Shown: piece after piece, positions 26,641-38,500 of the stretch | Layout: the number at the start of each line of letters is the position of its first letter | How positions within the stretch are numbered: the stretch's first letter is position 1 | Origin: Istiophorus platypterus | Taxonomy: Eukaryota; Chordata; Actinopteri; Istiophoriformes; Istiophoridae | DNA length: 64,000 bases | Reading direction: 5' to 3' | NCBI GenBank assembly: GCA_016859345.1 | Contig: CM029112.1 | Coordinates: 9,497,089 to 9,561,088, forward strand | Position numbers and translations under genes: made by a program | The notes under the pieces: model-generated | What the model was told of the DNA's origin: nothing | Databases searched by the model: none | What the model saw: only the letters and a program-made list of their open reading frames with translations

Positions 26641-26770
26641 CAGCTGTAGTGTGCGTGAACACGCCTCCTTTTACATGGCTGCTTAAAGACACAGGCTGCC
26701 AGCGTGGGAGGGGTGGGTGGGGGTGGGGGGGCACTGACGCTGGCCCCTTACAATCTCCCTTACTAGAAAA
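26641..26770 (-). promoter_or_regulatory. putative cdc42ep4 promoter
   Basis: Read on the minus strand, the segment holds a GC box-like CCCCGCC, several CACCC/CCCACCCC elements (26703-26731) and a TATA-like TGTAAAAGG (26667-26675) about 30 nt before the proposed start. It adjoins the CpG-rich exon 1 candidate. Confidence 0.35.
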
Positions 26771-26829
26771 GGCGGGGTCAGGGATGACTCCGATGACTTC
26801 TATACAATCACTTCCAATAGATGTTTAAA

Positions 26830-26840
26830 AAAAAAAAAAA

Positions 26841-26901
<61 letters not shown>
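26830..26901. repeat. A-run and (AT)n microsatellite
   Basis: An A-run followed by about 28 AT units (26846-26901), a self-complementary tract about 200 nt upstream of the proposed cdc42ep4 start. Confidence 0.95.
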
Positions 26902-26914
<13 letters not shown>

Positions 26915-27068
26915 ATCGCCACTATTGGAAAACGTTTTGTGCTTATCTCATCCTTGCGCCAAAATATTCAACACTCGGGGCCACGTTTATGTTGGAAACT
27001 GCAGCGTCACGCATCCCCTCGACCGCAGTTTTGTGTTAATGCTCCTTCCTTGGCTCGTTGGGAAGGGC

Positions 27069-27100
27069 TAGAGAGAGAGAGACAGAGAGAGAGAGAGACA
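27069..27100. repeat. (GA)n microsatellite
   Basis: GA units with one CA interruption. Confidence 0.9.
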
Positions 27101-27904
27101 GCTTACTAGTTTTATATGGAGAATAGATGGCACCGGCTAACAAGTGTCTGCGTCCTGCTGTGCAGACAGGTTCAAAATAAAGACATATAGTTCTACGCCT
27201 GCAAAGCTCCCAGAAATATTCAGGGACATTTAGGATAAGGCAAACCGGGACGTTATAACAACACAGGAGCAGCTTCTTTTCAGCAGGATTAAAGTGAAAG
27301 TTTAAAAATATCCTCAAGGTAAATTGTCTCCTTCTGGCTTCACGCCTTTTGAAGTACATACCCTACACATTTTAGTCATAGTCCACCTTGAGGAAAGATG
27401 TCCAAAAAGCTGTCACGGACTTCACACTGTCTGCGATCACTGAAGACCATTTGTTTGGCCTTGTGTATTCCAGGCTGAGCAGTTGCCCTCTGTTGGTGGC
27501 TGGTCATTGGTACCTTTTGCAATGGAAATGAGTGGGAAGCAGCCGAGGTGAACCTCAAGGCTGCGTAAGCTCACGCTGAGTTCAGGAGAAAGGAATGTGC
27601 GAATGGCTGATAATTATCAAAGGCCAAAAGTCACTCTCCTTTTAGTACCAGGAGAGAATGACCATTCACATTTGTCTGTTATGGATGTTCGGTCTTTCCG
27701 CCAATGCTGTTCTCAAAAAAACCCACTAGTCTGTCCGATGAGAGAACAGGACTGCGATCTTGACTGCAGTGGCCTTTTGTCCAGGCTCAAGCTGCATTCA
27801 TATAACTTGTTTTATCCATTTTTTCCTGTCCGTGCCACAAAAATATCCGTTTTCCTCCTGTCTTCAAAAAGATGGCTGACACACTCTTATTCTTCCGATA
27901 ACAA

Positions 27905-28316
27905 ATGAAACCACAAGGCAGGGACTCAAATGGACAACTCAGACGCAAAAGCCTTCCAAGCCGTTCAAGGTCTTTACTGAGAAGAATGGTTCAGTGCATA
28001 GTCAGGCAATCAGAATCAGAAAATAAAAACAGAGGGCTAGACACCGGAAAAAGGCTGGAACGCTTGTTGCAGAGAACGATGACAGACTGGCAGAGAGGAA
28101 AATGGAGTACGGACACTAAACACACGGGGAGAGGGGAAACAATGAGACACAGGTGCAAGAAATCAGGGGCGGGGCCGACGGTCACAGTGGTGGGAAACAC
28201 ATGAGGGCAGGACGTCAGGGATCTGAAATGTGAGGACAAAGAGTAAGAGATACGCATGCAACACAACTAAAAAGAACAAAGAAAACATGACCTAGCAAGC
28301 ACAGCGGGACATGACA
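27905..28316 (-). mobile_element. solo-LTR-like element
   Basis: On the minus strand it begins TGTCATGTCCCGCTGTG and ends near CCTGCCTTGTGGTTTCAT. In between are GGTCATGTTTTC, CCCTGACGTCCTGCCCTCAT, a GGCCCCGCCCCTGATT block and TTCTCAGTAAAGACCTTGAA. I know this combination from repeated elements in fish genomes that resemble LTRs of Ty3/gypsy-type retrotransposons. No internal coding region or second LTR is seen, and I could not find a clear target duplication, so it could also be another non-autonomous repeat. Confidence 0.5.
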
Positions 28317-29510
28317 CTCTCTCTATAAAATGACCTTCTCGCTCTTCAAACCTGGTCCTTAAAAATCCGGTTGAGGCGGGAGATCGGATGATGCGTTTTC
28401 CAAACCCTGCAGGGACCTGATTAAGGTTAAACCCGCGTTTACATGCAGCCGGTCAGTATTCAGATTGTCCCCCTGGCCCTGTTTGGGTTGTGTGAACACA
28501 ACCATCTCGGAGAGACCGTTCTCAGTTGTGGCGGATCTCAAGCTTTCTGGCCTTCTTCCCAGTTTCACCATCTGCTTGCAGTAATGGGTCAGATGTTGAA
28601 GTTTCTCCCAGATTGGACATAGGATCCCATTTAACCCTCTGGAATGTTCACTTGAAGGAGTTTTGGCAATGGTTTTACAGTGTTAGGAGTCTACATGGCC
28701 TTAACTGTGGTACCAGCAGATCCAGGGGATGTTGTGTGATGTAAAAGTTTCTACCTTTCCATCCTTTCCGTCCTCAGTGCAGAGGGATCCTGGGATGGAT
28801 TGCAGGCCCGCTCAAATGTGACTGGTACACTGTCAGTGTCATATTTTTGTTATTTCATAGCAGAGGTGGTAAAATAATGTTAGGTTTCACCGCCAAGCCC
28901 TCAAAGTATATATGAGACACTGTGGCATTTAACCTTTTGGCCAAGTTGCTCAAAAAGTTTGTCTCGTTGTGCATGACAGTTTGTTTTCTTGTTGCCATTT
29001 TCATCGTATGAGGGAAAATACAATGGCAAAGGTCTAGACAGCCCTTTTAGTTGAACCACCATGTGCAAATTTCAGCACACTGTATTACACAGGACAGTGG
29101 GGGAAACCATGCTCACAACACTAGGATTGATGTATTTAATCTTCATTTCTCTGACTCCCCTGTCTGTTATGAAGATGTCTGAACCGACTGCATATGGGGA
29201 TACGTAGGGGACACTACCGTGTCGGTGAGTAAAACCTGTCAAACCACAAAAAAAAATAGCGACAAAAGCCTTTATTCACGGAAACTTTTTAGGAGCCCCA
29301 AACTTCCTATTTCCATCTCTATGATACATCATGATTTTGTCCTAATTTTAGAGTCAGCAGTCAAGATGAGTTAGCGGCGCCGCAAACCTGCTCTGATGCA
29401 CTCCAACAAGCACAGTCGGAATTGGGGCACGTTCTGTATAAGTCGGTCCTGTGAGGAGAGACTGAACTGAAATGTGAAAATGTAACAGATTTCTCGATGT
29501 GAAGCCGCAT

Positions 29511-29511
29511 C

Positions 29512-29540
<29 letters not shown>
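29511..29540. repeat. (TG)n microsatellite
   Basis: About 13 TG units in the intergenic interval. Confidence 0.95.
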
Positions 29541-29546
<6 letters not shown>

Positions 29547-30438
29547 ATAGAAAATTACCTTGCGCGCTCCCCTGCAGTGAACTGGCAGAAGTTGAGCGAG
29601 AGTCATGGTTGAGTGTGAAGAATTAACATAATTTTAGAGTTTCAAAATAGAATAATTTAAAATGCCACAAAGCAGCACACTATGTTATATTTGGTTTTTA
29701 AATTGAGCCTTAGTTTTTGCTGTAGAAACATGTCAGAAAGCGCTACAGATGTGATATGACCAATTTCCCCTCTGTAATACTAGGTTTTGTTTTGCGGAAT
29801 AGTTATAATAAAACCTTTTTTTTAGATTTTCCACATCATTGTAATGTACCACAGTATGAAATAATTCAATTTTCTTTTGTTCTACTAAGAAATTTGATGA
29901 GGCCAAATAAAGACGTTCCAACAACTATTTGTTACCTTGACTTGACGTTTTCCTTTTTTCTGAAAACCTTGCAGCCTGATCCCCGTTTCTTCCCCCTTTG
30001 GCCTTGCTTAAGATCAGTGTTTTCCGGGCCTGAAATAAGGAGATTACCCAGACACACTCTCCCACCCACTCCCAGCTTTTCAGCATGCTTGCACTGGATC
30101 AGGTTCTTCTTTAGATTCCTCCCTGTAACTCATGCTCTTATGAATTGCAATTATGTCTCTGTTGTGGCTGAGAGGATCAGGTCATTTCTGCGCTGTAGGA
30201 TCAAGTGTCACCTTTAATCACTTTGTCTTCCAGACTATGCAAATAGGTCTACTTAAGTCTGTCTGTGTAAAACAGTTGTCTGCAGGGTCAGAATTTCAAA
30301 GCTTTACCAATCCTCTCATATTTCAGAATTAAAAATCGTGACCTTCTTTTTTTTGCCAGTATATATTAGTCTGTATTCTGTTATATTCTGAGATATTCAG
30401 ATGAAGCACGAAGAAAAAGTCATTACAAAATAAAATAA

Positions 30439-30444
30439 TTTATT
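30439..30444 (-). promoter_or_regulatory. candidate distal poly(A) signal of sdk2
   Basis: AATAAA on the minus strand, followed after about 20 nt by a T-rich stretch (ACTTTTTCTTCG), as expected downstream of a cleavage site. It would give a 3' UTR of about 1.75 kb. Confidence 0.5.
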
Positions 30445-31833
30445 TTAGAGAGCTACCATGAATAGGTCCATAATATTTCCTTCATGATGTATACAGTTAT
30501 GTTCACATTGGAAATTTGACAGATGATATTTCTGGACCTCGAAGACCAGCTATCTAAGTTTATACACTGGGTCTAACTCCAGCACAGCAATGTCCCATTC
30601 AACTTTGTATAGGACCAGCATATTCAAAGGTGTTGTAGAAAACATCTCATCGTAACATATGTATATGTGTGTACCGTAAGCATAAAACACACTATCAGTC
30701 ATCATATCATATAAAGCCATGTTACACTGTAACATGCTTAACACAGATAACATCACAACGCAATCCCTGGGGATCCATTTTACATACAATACCTGTATCT
30801 TGTCGTTGTCCATCCTTAAATAAAGCTTTTCTAAATAAACATAGATACACAATTGAGCTGACCTCTTTTTCAGCCTCATCAACAAACTGTATTTGTAATA
30901 TACATACAAGCTTTCTTACTTTGAACTTTAATCATAGCTGACTGATTTCGTGTTGCGTCTTTTCAGTAATGTCGCCACAGAGACACGTTCTTAAAAAAAT
31001 ATCGCAGTGAGAATTTGAGATTTTTTTTTTTCTTTTTTCTTTTTTTCTTTTTTCAGTTTGGTCACTGTTGTGAAAATCAACACAATGGTTTAGGTCTCTT
31101 GCATTGGTCGACCTGCGTAGGTCACCTTTGCTAATTCATCGCACCTTTTACTAACATTCTTCGTGTCTTAGTGGCCCGATCAAAGTGTGTTATTCCCGCA
31201 CTTATTTGACAGCCACCGATAGCATTATATTTGATGTGGTTGTGATCATAGTATTTTTTGAAGGAGAACATTTGTGCTTTTTTTGTCATCTCTCATATTC
31301 TATGATTAACATAAAAGCAGACCAATGCACATTGAGAAAGTTGTCTAAGTTTGTATATCTACTTACGTGAGTACCAGCACACAATCAACACATTCCCCAG
31401 ACTACTATAAAGGTGCCACAATGCTTTAATGTGATTCATAACATTGTCACTAGTGATGTTCTGAAATTGTTGAGCTTGAAGCTGATTGATATAAATATCT
31501 GGTAAACAATATAAGACAAGTACATATAGTAAACACATAATGCAGTTCCAACAATAATTAGGCAGAGTGAGAAAATCAAAGGCAGCCAGTGGCCAAGGTG
31601 ACCATTTGTGCCTCTCTCCACGTCAGAGTCAATTTCTCACAACTAGTTTGTCCTTTCTTCAAACATCACATTTTTTCCATCAGAGTTGCATTTTCCATTG
31701 TCCAGTCTCAGCAAGCCAAGTGGTCCATACTCTATATGGTTCTAAGGTGGTTGTTTTTCCATAAAGCTCTCATATTAAACAATAATACAGTATTTTAAAA
31801 CAAGGATTTCTTTTTTCAGAACCTCGGGTTCCG

Positions 31834-31839
31834 TTTATT
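31834..31839 (-). promoter_or_regulatory. candidate proximal poly(A) signal of sdk2
   Basis: AATAAA on the minus strand 326 nt after the stop codon. It would give a short 3' UTR. Use of this site is not shown by the sequence. Confidence 0.35.
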
Positions 31840-32164
31840 CCTTGTTTGCGTGGTTGAACCTTCAAATAAATTTACTGAAGCAACGCGTAAGAACCTTCAA
31901 ATGATTGTCTTTTCATGAAATACATATCACATGGACTAACCAACCATACGCGCTACACACAATCATACACACACTCTTCACAGAGGAGAAAAGCGCTATT
32001 CAAGATGCCTGCTATGCTGTATATTGAGCAACAACTCTGTCAGTGAGACAGAGAAAAACAAAAGGTCAAAAAAAAAAAAAAAAGCAAAATACAAATAAAC
32101 CAACAACAACAAAATCAAAGACTCGTCCTCAGGGTCCTGTTGTTATTGGAAGGAGAGCTGTGTG

Positions 32165-32575
32165 TCAAACAAAAGAGGAGAATCCCGCAGTGGGTGCCTG
32201 AGCGGCACAGCCCAGACTGCTGGGGGGCCGGTACAGGGTGCTGTGCTGGCTGGGGGGTTCGGAGGACAGCAGGGAGGGGGTGGGAGTCCGGCTTCCCTTG
32301 GGCCTGAACAGAGTGCCCTGGCCCTGGCACTGCGGCTGTGGGGACGGGGCACTCTGGGGGAGGAGAGGGGGCAGGGGGGGCACGGGTGGGGGGTGCTGCC
32401 GCGACTCCTGCTCCACCAGGGGCTCTGGCTGGGAGTAGCCGTACGCTGGCGGACGGGAGACGCCCTTCTGCTGCCGCCGCCACGAGTTGTAGTAGGTGGG
32501 GTCGCTGATGTAGTGGTTGACGAAGGAGTGGGTCTTCTGCCGGCTCTGATCCATCTCGTATTCGCTGTCGCTGCC
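32165..32575 (-). CDS. sdk2: sdk2 last coding exon: tail with PDZ ligand
   Basis: 411 nt including the TGA at 32165-32167; phase 0 in. It encodes 136 residues: SFVNHYISDPTYYNSWRRQQ near the start, a proline-rich segment (residues 61-82 of the exon), SRTPTP, STLYRPPSSL and the C-terminal GFSSFV. The last motif is the PDZ ligand shared by sidekicks. The acceptor is GACCCACAG. The exon is GC-rich, so long antisense frames appear on the plus strand; I regard them as shadows. Confidence 0.95.
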   Translation of the reverse strand, partial: GSDSEYEMDQSRQKTHSFVNHYISDPTYYNSWRRQQKGVSRPPAYGYSQPEPLVEQESRQHPPPVPPLPPLLPQSAPSPQPQCQGQGTLFRPKGSRTPTPSLLSSEPPSQHSTLYRPPSSLGCAAQAPTAGFSSFV

Positions 32576-35500
32576 CTGTGGGTCAGTGCAGAAATATTGT
32601 TGGGAAAAAAAGCATAAAGTTAGGACGCTGACCACAGAGAATAAGGACAGCTACATTTACATGCTCACAAATCAAGGCCGATCATATTGCAGAATCCTTA
32701 CTAAAGAACCGCACAATACTGAGTCATAGCACAGCAGGGAATATCTACTGAGAGACAACTGGAAATCTGTTAATCCATGTGCAATTCTATGGCGCAGATA
32801 ATCACTTCTCTTGAGCATCTTTCACACATAGGAGCTCACTGCTTGCGCTGTGGAGCAAAGAAGTGATAAGTGTACACATGAGTGTCCTAGAATTGGACAG
32901 AGATAATGTTTACAGGATTAATTTGCTTTTGTTGTAACATTAAGCCGTCAGCCTTACAAGATACAAATGCTTGTGTGCGTGGCTCCTGTCGTTGTTCGAG
33001 CACATTGTACAGGCTGAGAAACGAAAAACACTTAAAAAAAAAGAAATTTAAGCCAATTACTCTCACAGAAAACATTATGCACTTGGTGCATTTATGTGCC
33101 TGACAAGTGCCTGCCCATCTACTGCTGCACTGAGACACTGCGACTGCAACAGATGTCGACGCGCCATTTATTTGCACAAGTGGCAGGTAAACAGTGGGAG
33201 GCTATGCAGAGGAAAAGAATAACACCAGTTTGTTTCTCCCAGGAGAGCAGTGTTTGTTCAAACCGCATTGAACAATGTTTTGAGTGTGCAGGTAGCAGAT
33301 ATATTGGCAGGGGAGACCTGGAGCAAGTGTGGGAAGACAGATGTTCAGAATCTGCTACAGTCAGCCTCTCTGCCTTTTGTATCTGTCATCTTCCATCACT
33401 TCTAATCTCCGTGTCTCTCCAATGGACCTCCCTACTCCGCATACATACACTGAGCTGCTTAGATCATCATATCATGATGTTTCCTTGTTTTGTTCTTTAT
33501 TTCTCTTGATCCCCATTAGTTTCAACAAATTGGCTGCTAGTAAGATGAGACCCAGCAGGCCAGATTATCACGATATTTCCTGTTTGGAGAAAAATGAATT
33601 ATTTACCAAGATATTCCAGACAAATGCAACACGGGAAGTGGCCCCATACTTTCTTCTCATGGGATAGATCAGTATTAAACTCAGATCCAAAGATGAAAAA
33701 CAGAGGGTATTTAATTTGAGTTGATCCACTTGAGGCAGATTGTCTTGTCGACTCTCATTAATTTAACCTTAGAAATGCTGCTTCACAATTAGACTGCTAT
33801 CTAGTTGTTGCATCGAGCCAAGCAGGGATGATGCCAAAAAGAACGGAGGTTAACAAGATGAAAGACGATGAATGTGACAAAAGTAATAGGCAGAATATGA
33901 GAGGTATTTCAAGTTTAGAAAGGTCATGACTTTGCACTGAAAGCTCTTTGTCATTTTGAGATATTCAAACAGTTGAATTTCCTTTTTAATTGACGTTCAC
34001 TGTCTATTCCAGACACGGAGAGGACATGGGCTGCAAGCCAGGGTTACTGATTACCTGAGAGTCAGATATCTCAGAGGGCTTCTCAGTCAGACTGCTGCTC
34101 TCTGCTGGGATCAGGTCATTATACTTAGTGCTGACATCCTCATCTGAGTAGTGCAGACTTCCAGGACTGGGTCTTGGTGGAGATCTGAACAGATGGAGAG
34201 AAGGAGACAGAGACAGATTTTCTGTGAGAGGTAGAAAGCACAAGACAGAGCCTGAAAGAGTGAGAAACTGTGGTTACATAAGAAAAATGGTTCATTTAAT
34301 CATCATCATATGTCTCCCAGAGCTCTCTCTTCTTTGGGAACAGATTTGAGTAAATATTAAAAGCTTTGTCATTCCCGTGGCTGACACCTTTAGGAAGGCC
34401 AATGAAAGCCTGCAAAACAGCTCTGAAAATGAAGAAGTTCGGTGGGATGAACCTGCAGAGATTGAGTGCTGACTGATTGATTATGGAAACGACAACTTAC
34501 TTCAGACAAGCACAGAATGGGTTATTTATCTATTCCTGGAAGCTGCTCATACACAATGAAATGGAGAGATTATATTTGGTTTTATCCTTTTGCTATTTCC
34601 TTGATCCTGATCTTTGCCAAATGTCTGTTGGGAGCATTGTCAGGGGGCGTGTTCTGCATGAGTTCAAATAACTGCAAGTGTCATGGGATGCACAAACAGG
34701 ATGCTGTATAAAAACATATGAGTATCCTCATGAAAGGATTCTTTGTGGTGATTAGAGCTGAATGACTGTACAGATTGAGTCAGTCATAGATTAAGACCTC
34801 CTGCAGTAAAGCTGCGTAACTAAGCATGGCCCTGAGCTTAGCAAAGTATTATAAAGTTCTTTTATGAGTGCAGGTCAAGTAAACAGACCCCTAGCTTCTT
34901 TTGGCTCCAGTCATTAAGTCTGTAAAGTGATGCAGAGAGAAACATCTGTGCAGGCAATTATTTTTCTTCTTCTGCAGCAATGACTGCTGCTGTGTTCAAG
35001 GTCTGCTGAGACTGAATCGGATGGTCAGAGGGTCAAAAACCGGACTGCTACCTTCACATCACTGAGCTACATCAGCGGACCCAGTATGTAACTCAGGCTA
35101 TTAAAGCATTAAGGGAAGAGTTTGCTCAGTTGGTTTCAGGAAAAAAAAGGCAATTACATAAACTAGGAATGACATGAAAGTAAATGTTTAAATGAACTGA
35201 AATGGTAAATGTTGCACTGTGGGGGCAGACTAGACAAGCAGAAAACTCTGCAATGTCAAGTGCAATACTAAAGCATAAAGCAGACAACCTTGACGACCTA
35301 TCAAAAAAAAAAAAAAAATTGATATGTGCTGAGACGTATGTAGGAGCTAAATCGCTGGGAATGCCAAGAAAAGGGAGGTTGAGATGACACAACATGACAA
35401 CGGCCATGAAAGGATTGAGACACAACAAAGGGACATCTCCTCTGGGTTAAAGGGGATGACGTGAGGGGGCGGACTGTGAGAAAAAAAACACCCAAAAAAA

Positions 35501-38500
35501 AAAAAAAAACATCTACTCAGGAAACAGACAAGGTTGAGAGTCAGACTTTAAATGAATGGGGCCACGGGAGCGTACGAGGAGGGGCTGTGGACCCTGCTAC
35601 CTACCACACTCAACACAAAATGCTGCCGGCCGGCTTTGAATTAGTTCGAGGCACTGTATTTTCCCCTTTGCCTTATCCGTCTAATTCATCCGTCTCTCCC
35701 TCACCCTTTCAGATATCCCGCAGGGAGCCCTCCCACTCTTCCTCCTTAGTCCACAGATCATTAGCAAAGAGTACGCAACCAGATCGGAGCCCTTCAAAGA
35801 GAGGGAGGATCTCGAGGCCCTTTGATCCCCTTCTTGGCCTCCTTGGTCAAGGAGAAAACAGCATATATTCCCCTGCCCTCAATGCACCCCTTCTAGCACA
35901 TTCTACCATAATGTGCATGCTAATGTGCAAAAAAAAACATCTTTTTTGCTTTGTGCATTTCCTGCATCTCGCTGTGACAAGAAGCAGACTCTCAACCCCC
36001 ATCAGCCGCCCAGTCATCAAACACGTGACTCATGTCTCTGCTCAGAATTTGTGAAATTCCTCTTATCTTAAGTTTACATAAACATTACCAAACAGCTAGC
36101 TTGCCAAAGTCCTGCTGACAGTTAGAAGGACATGTTCTCATACTGACAGTGTTGTACTTTATGTTGAGATAGTTCTAGTGGCACCGCTCTTGGGAGAAAC
36201 TCTGGGCTCAAGGCCAACGGAAAATGGCCGGCCCTGACCCATAAGCACCCTTTGTCAGAAACGGTGATGGACAGACAAAGAGCCCATGCAGAAGCTCATG
36301 AATTCTAATTAGTGGCTATTGTGCTGTCCCCTTATATAAATTGTTACCTCGCACAAACACTGAATATCAAAAAGGGGAGTAGAAGGTGGCTCAAATCAGC
36401 AGCTGGGTTCCTCGAGGTTCGGTTTGTTCTTTCAAGACTAACAGACTATTGTGGAGGAAGAAGTGGGCACACAGCACTGCATTATTGATGCCTGTCAGTA
36501 TCATAAGTAACACACTCAACTGGAAGAGGAAACTCAGACAAAACTGAGATAATGATATTTTTTTGTGATGGCATCTTTGCCCGCAGGAAGCGAATGCAAT
36601 GTTCAGCTGCACGCCATGGATGGTTGCGAGCGTAGTACTGATGGCGTGTTTACATCGATTGCACTGACCGTGTGTAGATGCCGTTCTTGCGGCAAAAGGA
36701 GTTTTTCACGGAGAGGCGTCTGTTGTTTAGCTCCAGGGCCGGGAAGCGTCCCTCATCCAGGCGCACCATCTCCCCATGGGTGAGAGGCAGCGCTGTGCAG
36801 TTGGAGTGGTTGCCTGGACAGGGGTATGAGGACGATACTGCGTGGGTCATGGAATGAAATAAGTGCTATGTGATCTTCAGTTAAAATCTAGAATAAATCT
36901 TAGCCTAGTATCATTTACAACACAACACAATAAAACTCCAGGCTTGAATGTGCCCCCCCCCTTTTTTTTAACAGTAAGCACTTGATTTTTCCAACCAGAG
37001 AAAAGAAGTTGTAAACACTGTATATGAATCACACCTTCATCAATATACACATCACAACAACTTAAAATGCTTCTTTTAGCCCTCATGCGTGGAACATGAT
37101 CATCAGTCAGTCCAGGCCCACTGTCCAGTCCCGTCCTCTAGGAAAACAAACAGCCGCCGGTGGGACAGTCTGGCTTCATAGCTGAGGAAACCGGGGAGGG
37201 GCTGAGAGGGGCTAAGGAGCCCTCTTTGTATGCCCGCACAAACACAGTCCTTGTCTGTACTTGTCTAGCCAGGCCCTGTTTACTGACTCGGTAACCTTGA
37301 CACCATACTAAATGACGAATAAGCTAAAAAGTCACTACAGGGCTTTAGGAAAGCTTGACCTGACCCTTGACCCTTTCCCCTCGAACCTCCCTCCTTCCCC
37401 TCTTTCCACTATGTCCATCTCTACCACTATCTACTCTGAGCTGTTGGGTGGCCAGACCAAATCTAAAAATAATGCCCTCAATGCCTTCGCTGTGATTAGT
37501 CGCCAACCAACCACGATGTGAAGTATTAACAATAAACCGCTAATGTTGATTAACTTCCCCTGTCTCATGTTTTTGGGTTCGAGGACAGAAGCCCTGATGA
37601 AGAGTTTCTAGCTGCAGTAATGTCACCTGGGATAATTCACAATCATGAAAATTGGCTTCTTGATGCAGTGGTGTGAGAGCCACTAGTGCTGTAGTTATAT
37701 AATCACTATCAGTCTGACTAATGACCTGAGCATCAAACCACTGCCAAGCCATTTATCCCAGTATTGATCCCAGCTGCAGTTAAACATGAACAATAATGTT
37801 AATTCATCTGCGTGTTTCAGCTGTTTCATCCTTAATCTTTACTCAGCCAAACAATGTATGCGAATATAAGTTATTGTTTAATCGTTTGTCTTCCATTTTA
37901 TAAAGCGGGCTTCAAATGTGCAATCATTACGGTGCAATTCTCAGCAGAGCTGTCCAAATTCCAATCAATCGATCCGATACTGGAAAGTTTCCAGTACCTG
38001 TCTCAGTAGCTGTCTTTTCCAGAGTTTGGCAGTCAGTTGTGTTTCCTACCTGAATCTGCTTTTTTGGTGTATTTTTTACTCTGGCCTCGGATGATGAGGA
38101 TAAAAACAAGGAGGAGGATGAAGATCAGGCCCACCAGAGCAATCACGACCAGGAACCACCACTCCTCATAGAATGGAGAAACTTTCTGGGCTGAAGACAT
38201 AACAAATGACAGAAATGATTACCTAAATAAAATTTCTCACATAATTAACGCAGTTTTGCATCAGCTCTTCATTTCTAAGTAAAATTACCTGATATGGAAG
38301 GGGATGGGGCGCTGGGGGACCCATAGCCGTAGTCATTGACAGCAATTACTCGAAAGTCGTAGGTGACCCCTTCTCTTAGCATATCCAGGTTAAGTGTATA
38401 GGATGTCACCTCTTTAGGAATGTCTTTAATGAGGATATCCCACAATCCTTCATCTAGAAAAGAAAAGGTGTCAATATAAAACCTATTGAAGCTGGAGGAA

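Larger units (their letters stand above)
26120..26660. promoter_or_regulatory. CpG-rich island
   Basis: CpG dinucleotides are frequent (for example around 26290-26340, 26410-26460 and 26570-26640) while they are sparse on either side. This is typical of a vertebrate promoter that is unmethylated in the germ line. Confidence 0.5.
26771..30420. other. intergenic interval between sdk2 and cdc42ep4
   Basis: It contains a long (AT)n, a (GA)n at 27069-27100, an LTR-like element at about 27905-28316 and a (TG)n at 29511-29540. No exon was recognised. A + strand open frame at 29756-30217 (153 codons) has no family resemblance and is phenylalanine-rich from T-rich DNA. Confidence 0.5.
30421..32164 (-). 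other. sdk2: probable sdk2 3' UTR
   Basis: This lies directly downstream of the stop codon with no acceptor-like break needed. The stretch is AT-rich with T- and A-runs and no coding signal. It ends near an AATAAA at 30439-30444 (minus strand), about 20 nt before a T/G-rich stretch. A second AATAAA at 31834-31839 could give a short form. The far end is inferred from signals only. Confidence 0.5.

Noticed and set aside
27481..27496. Further CTCF-like string (GCCCTCTGTTGGTGG, minus strand)
   Set aside because: It has a mismatch in a key position of the core and is much weaker than the sites listed.
29756..30217. 153-codon plus-strand frame
   Set aside because: Its composition follows the T-rich DNA (many F and L), with no domain, signal or homologous pattern; no splice or promoter context.
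32162..32617. 151-codon frame on the plus strand opposite the last sdk2 exon
   Set aside because: It is the antisense shadow of a GC-rich, proline-rich coding exon. It has no family resemblance.
35461..36054. 197-codon plus-strand frame in an sdk2 intron
   Set aside because: It begins in an A-run (poly-lysine start) and has no recognisable domain; long open frames of this size can occur by chance in 64 kb.
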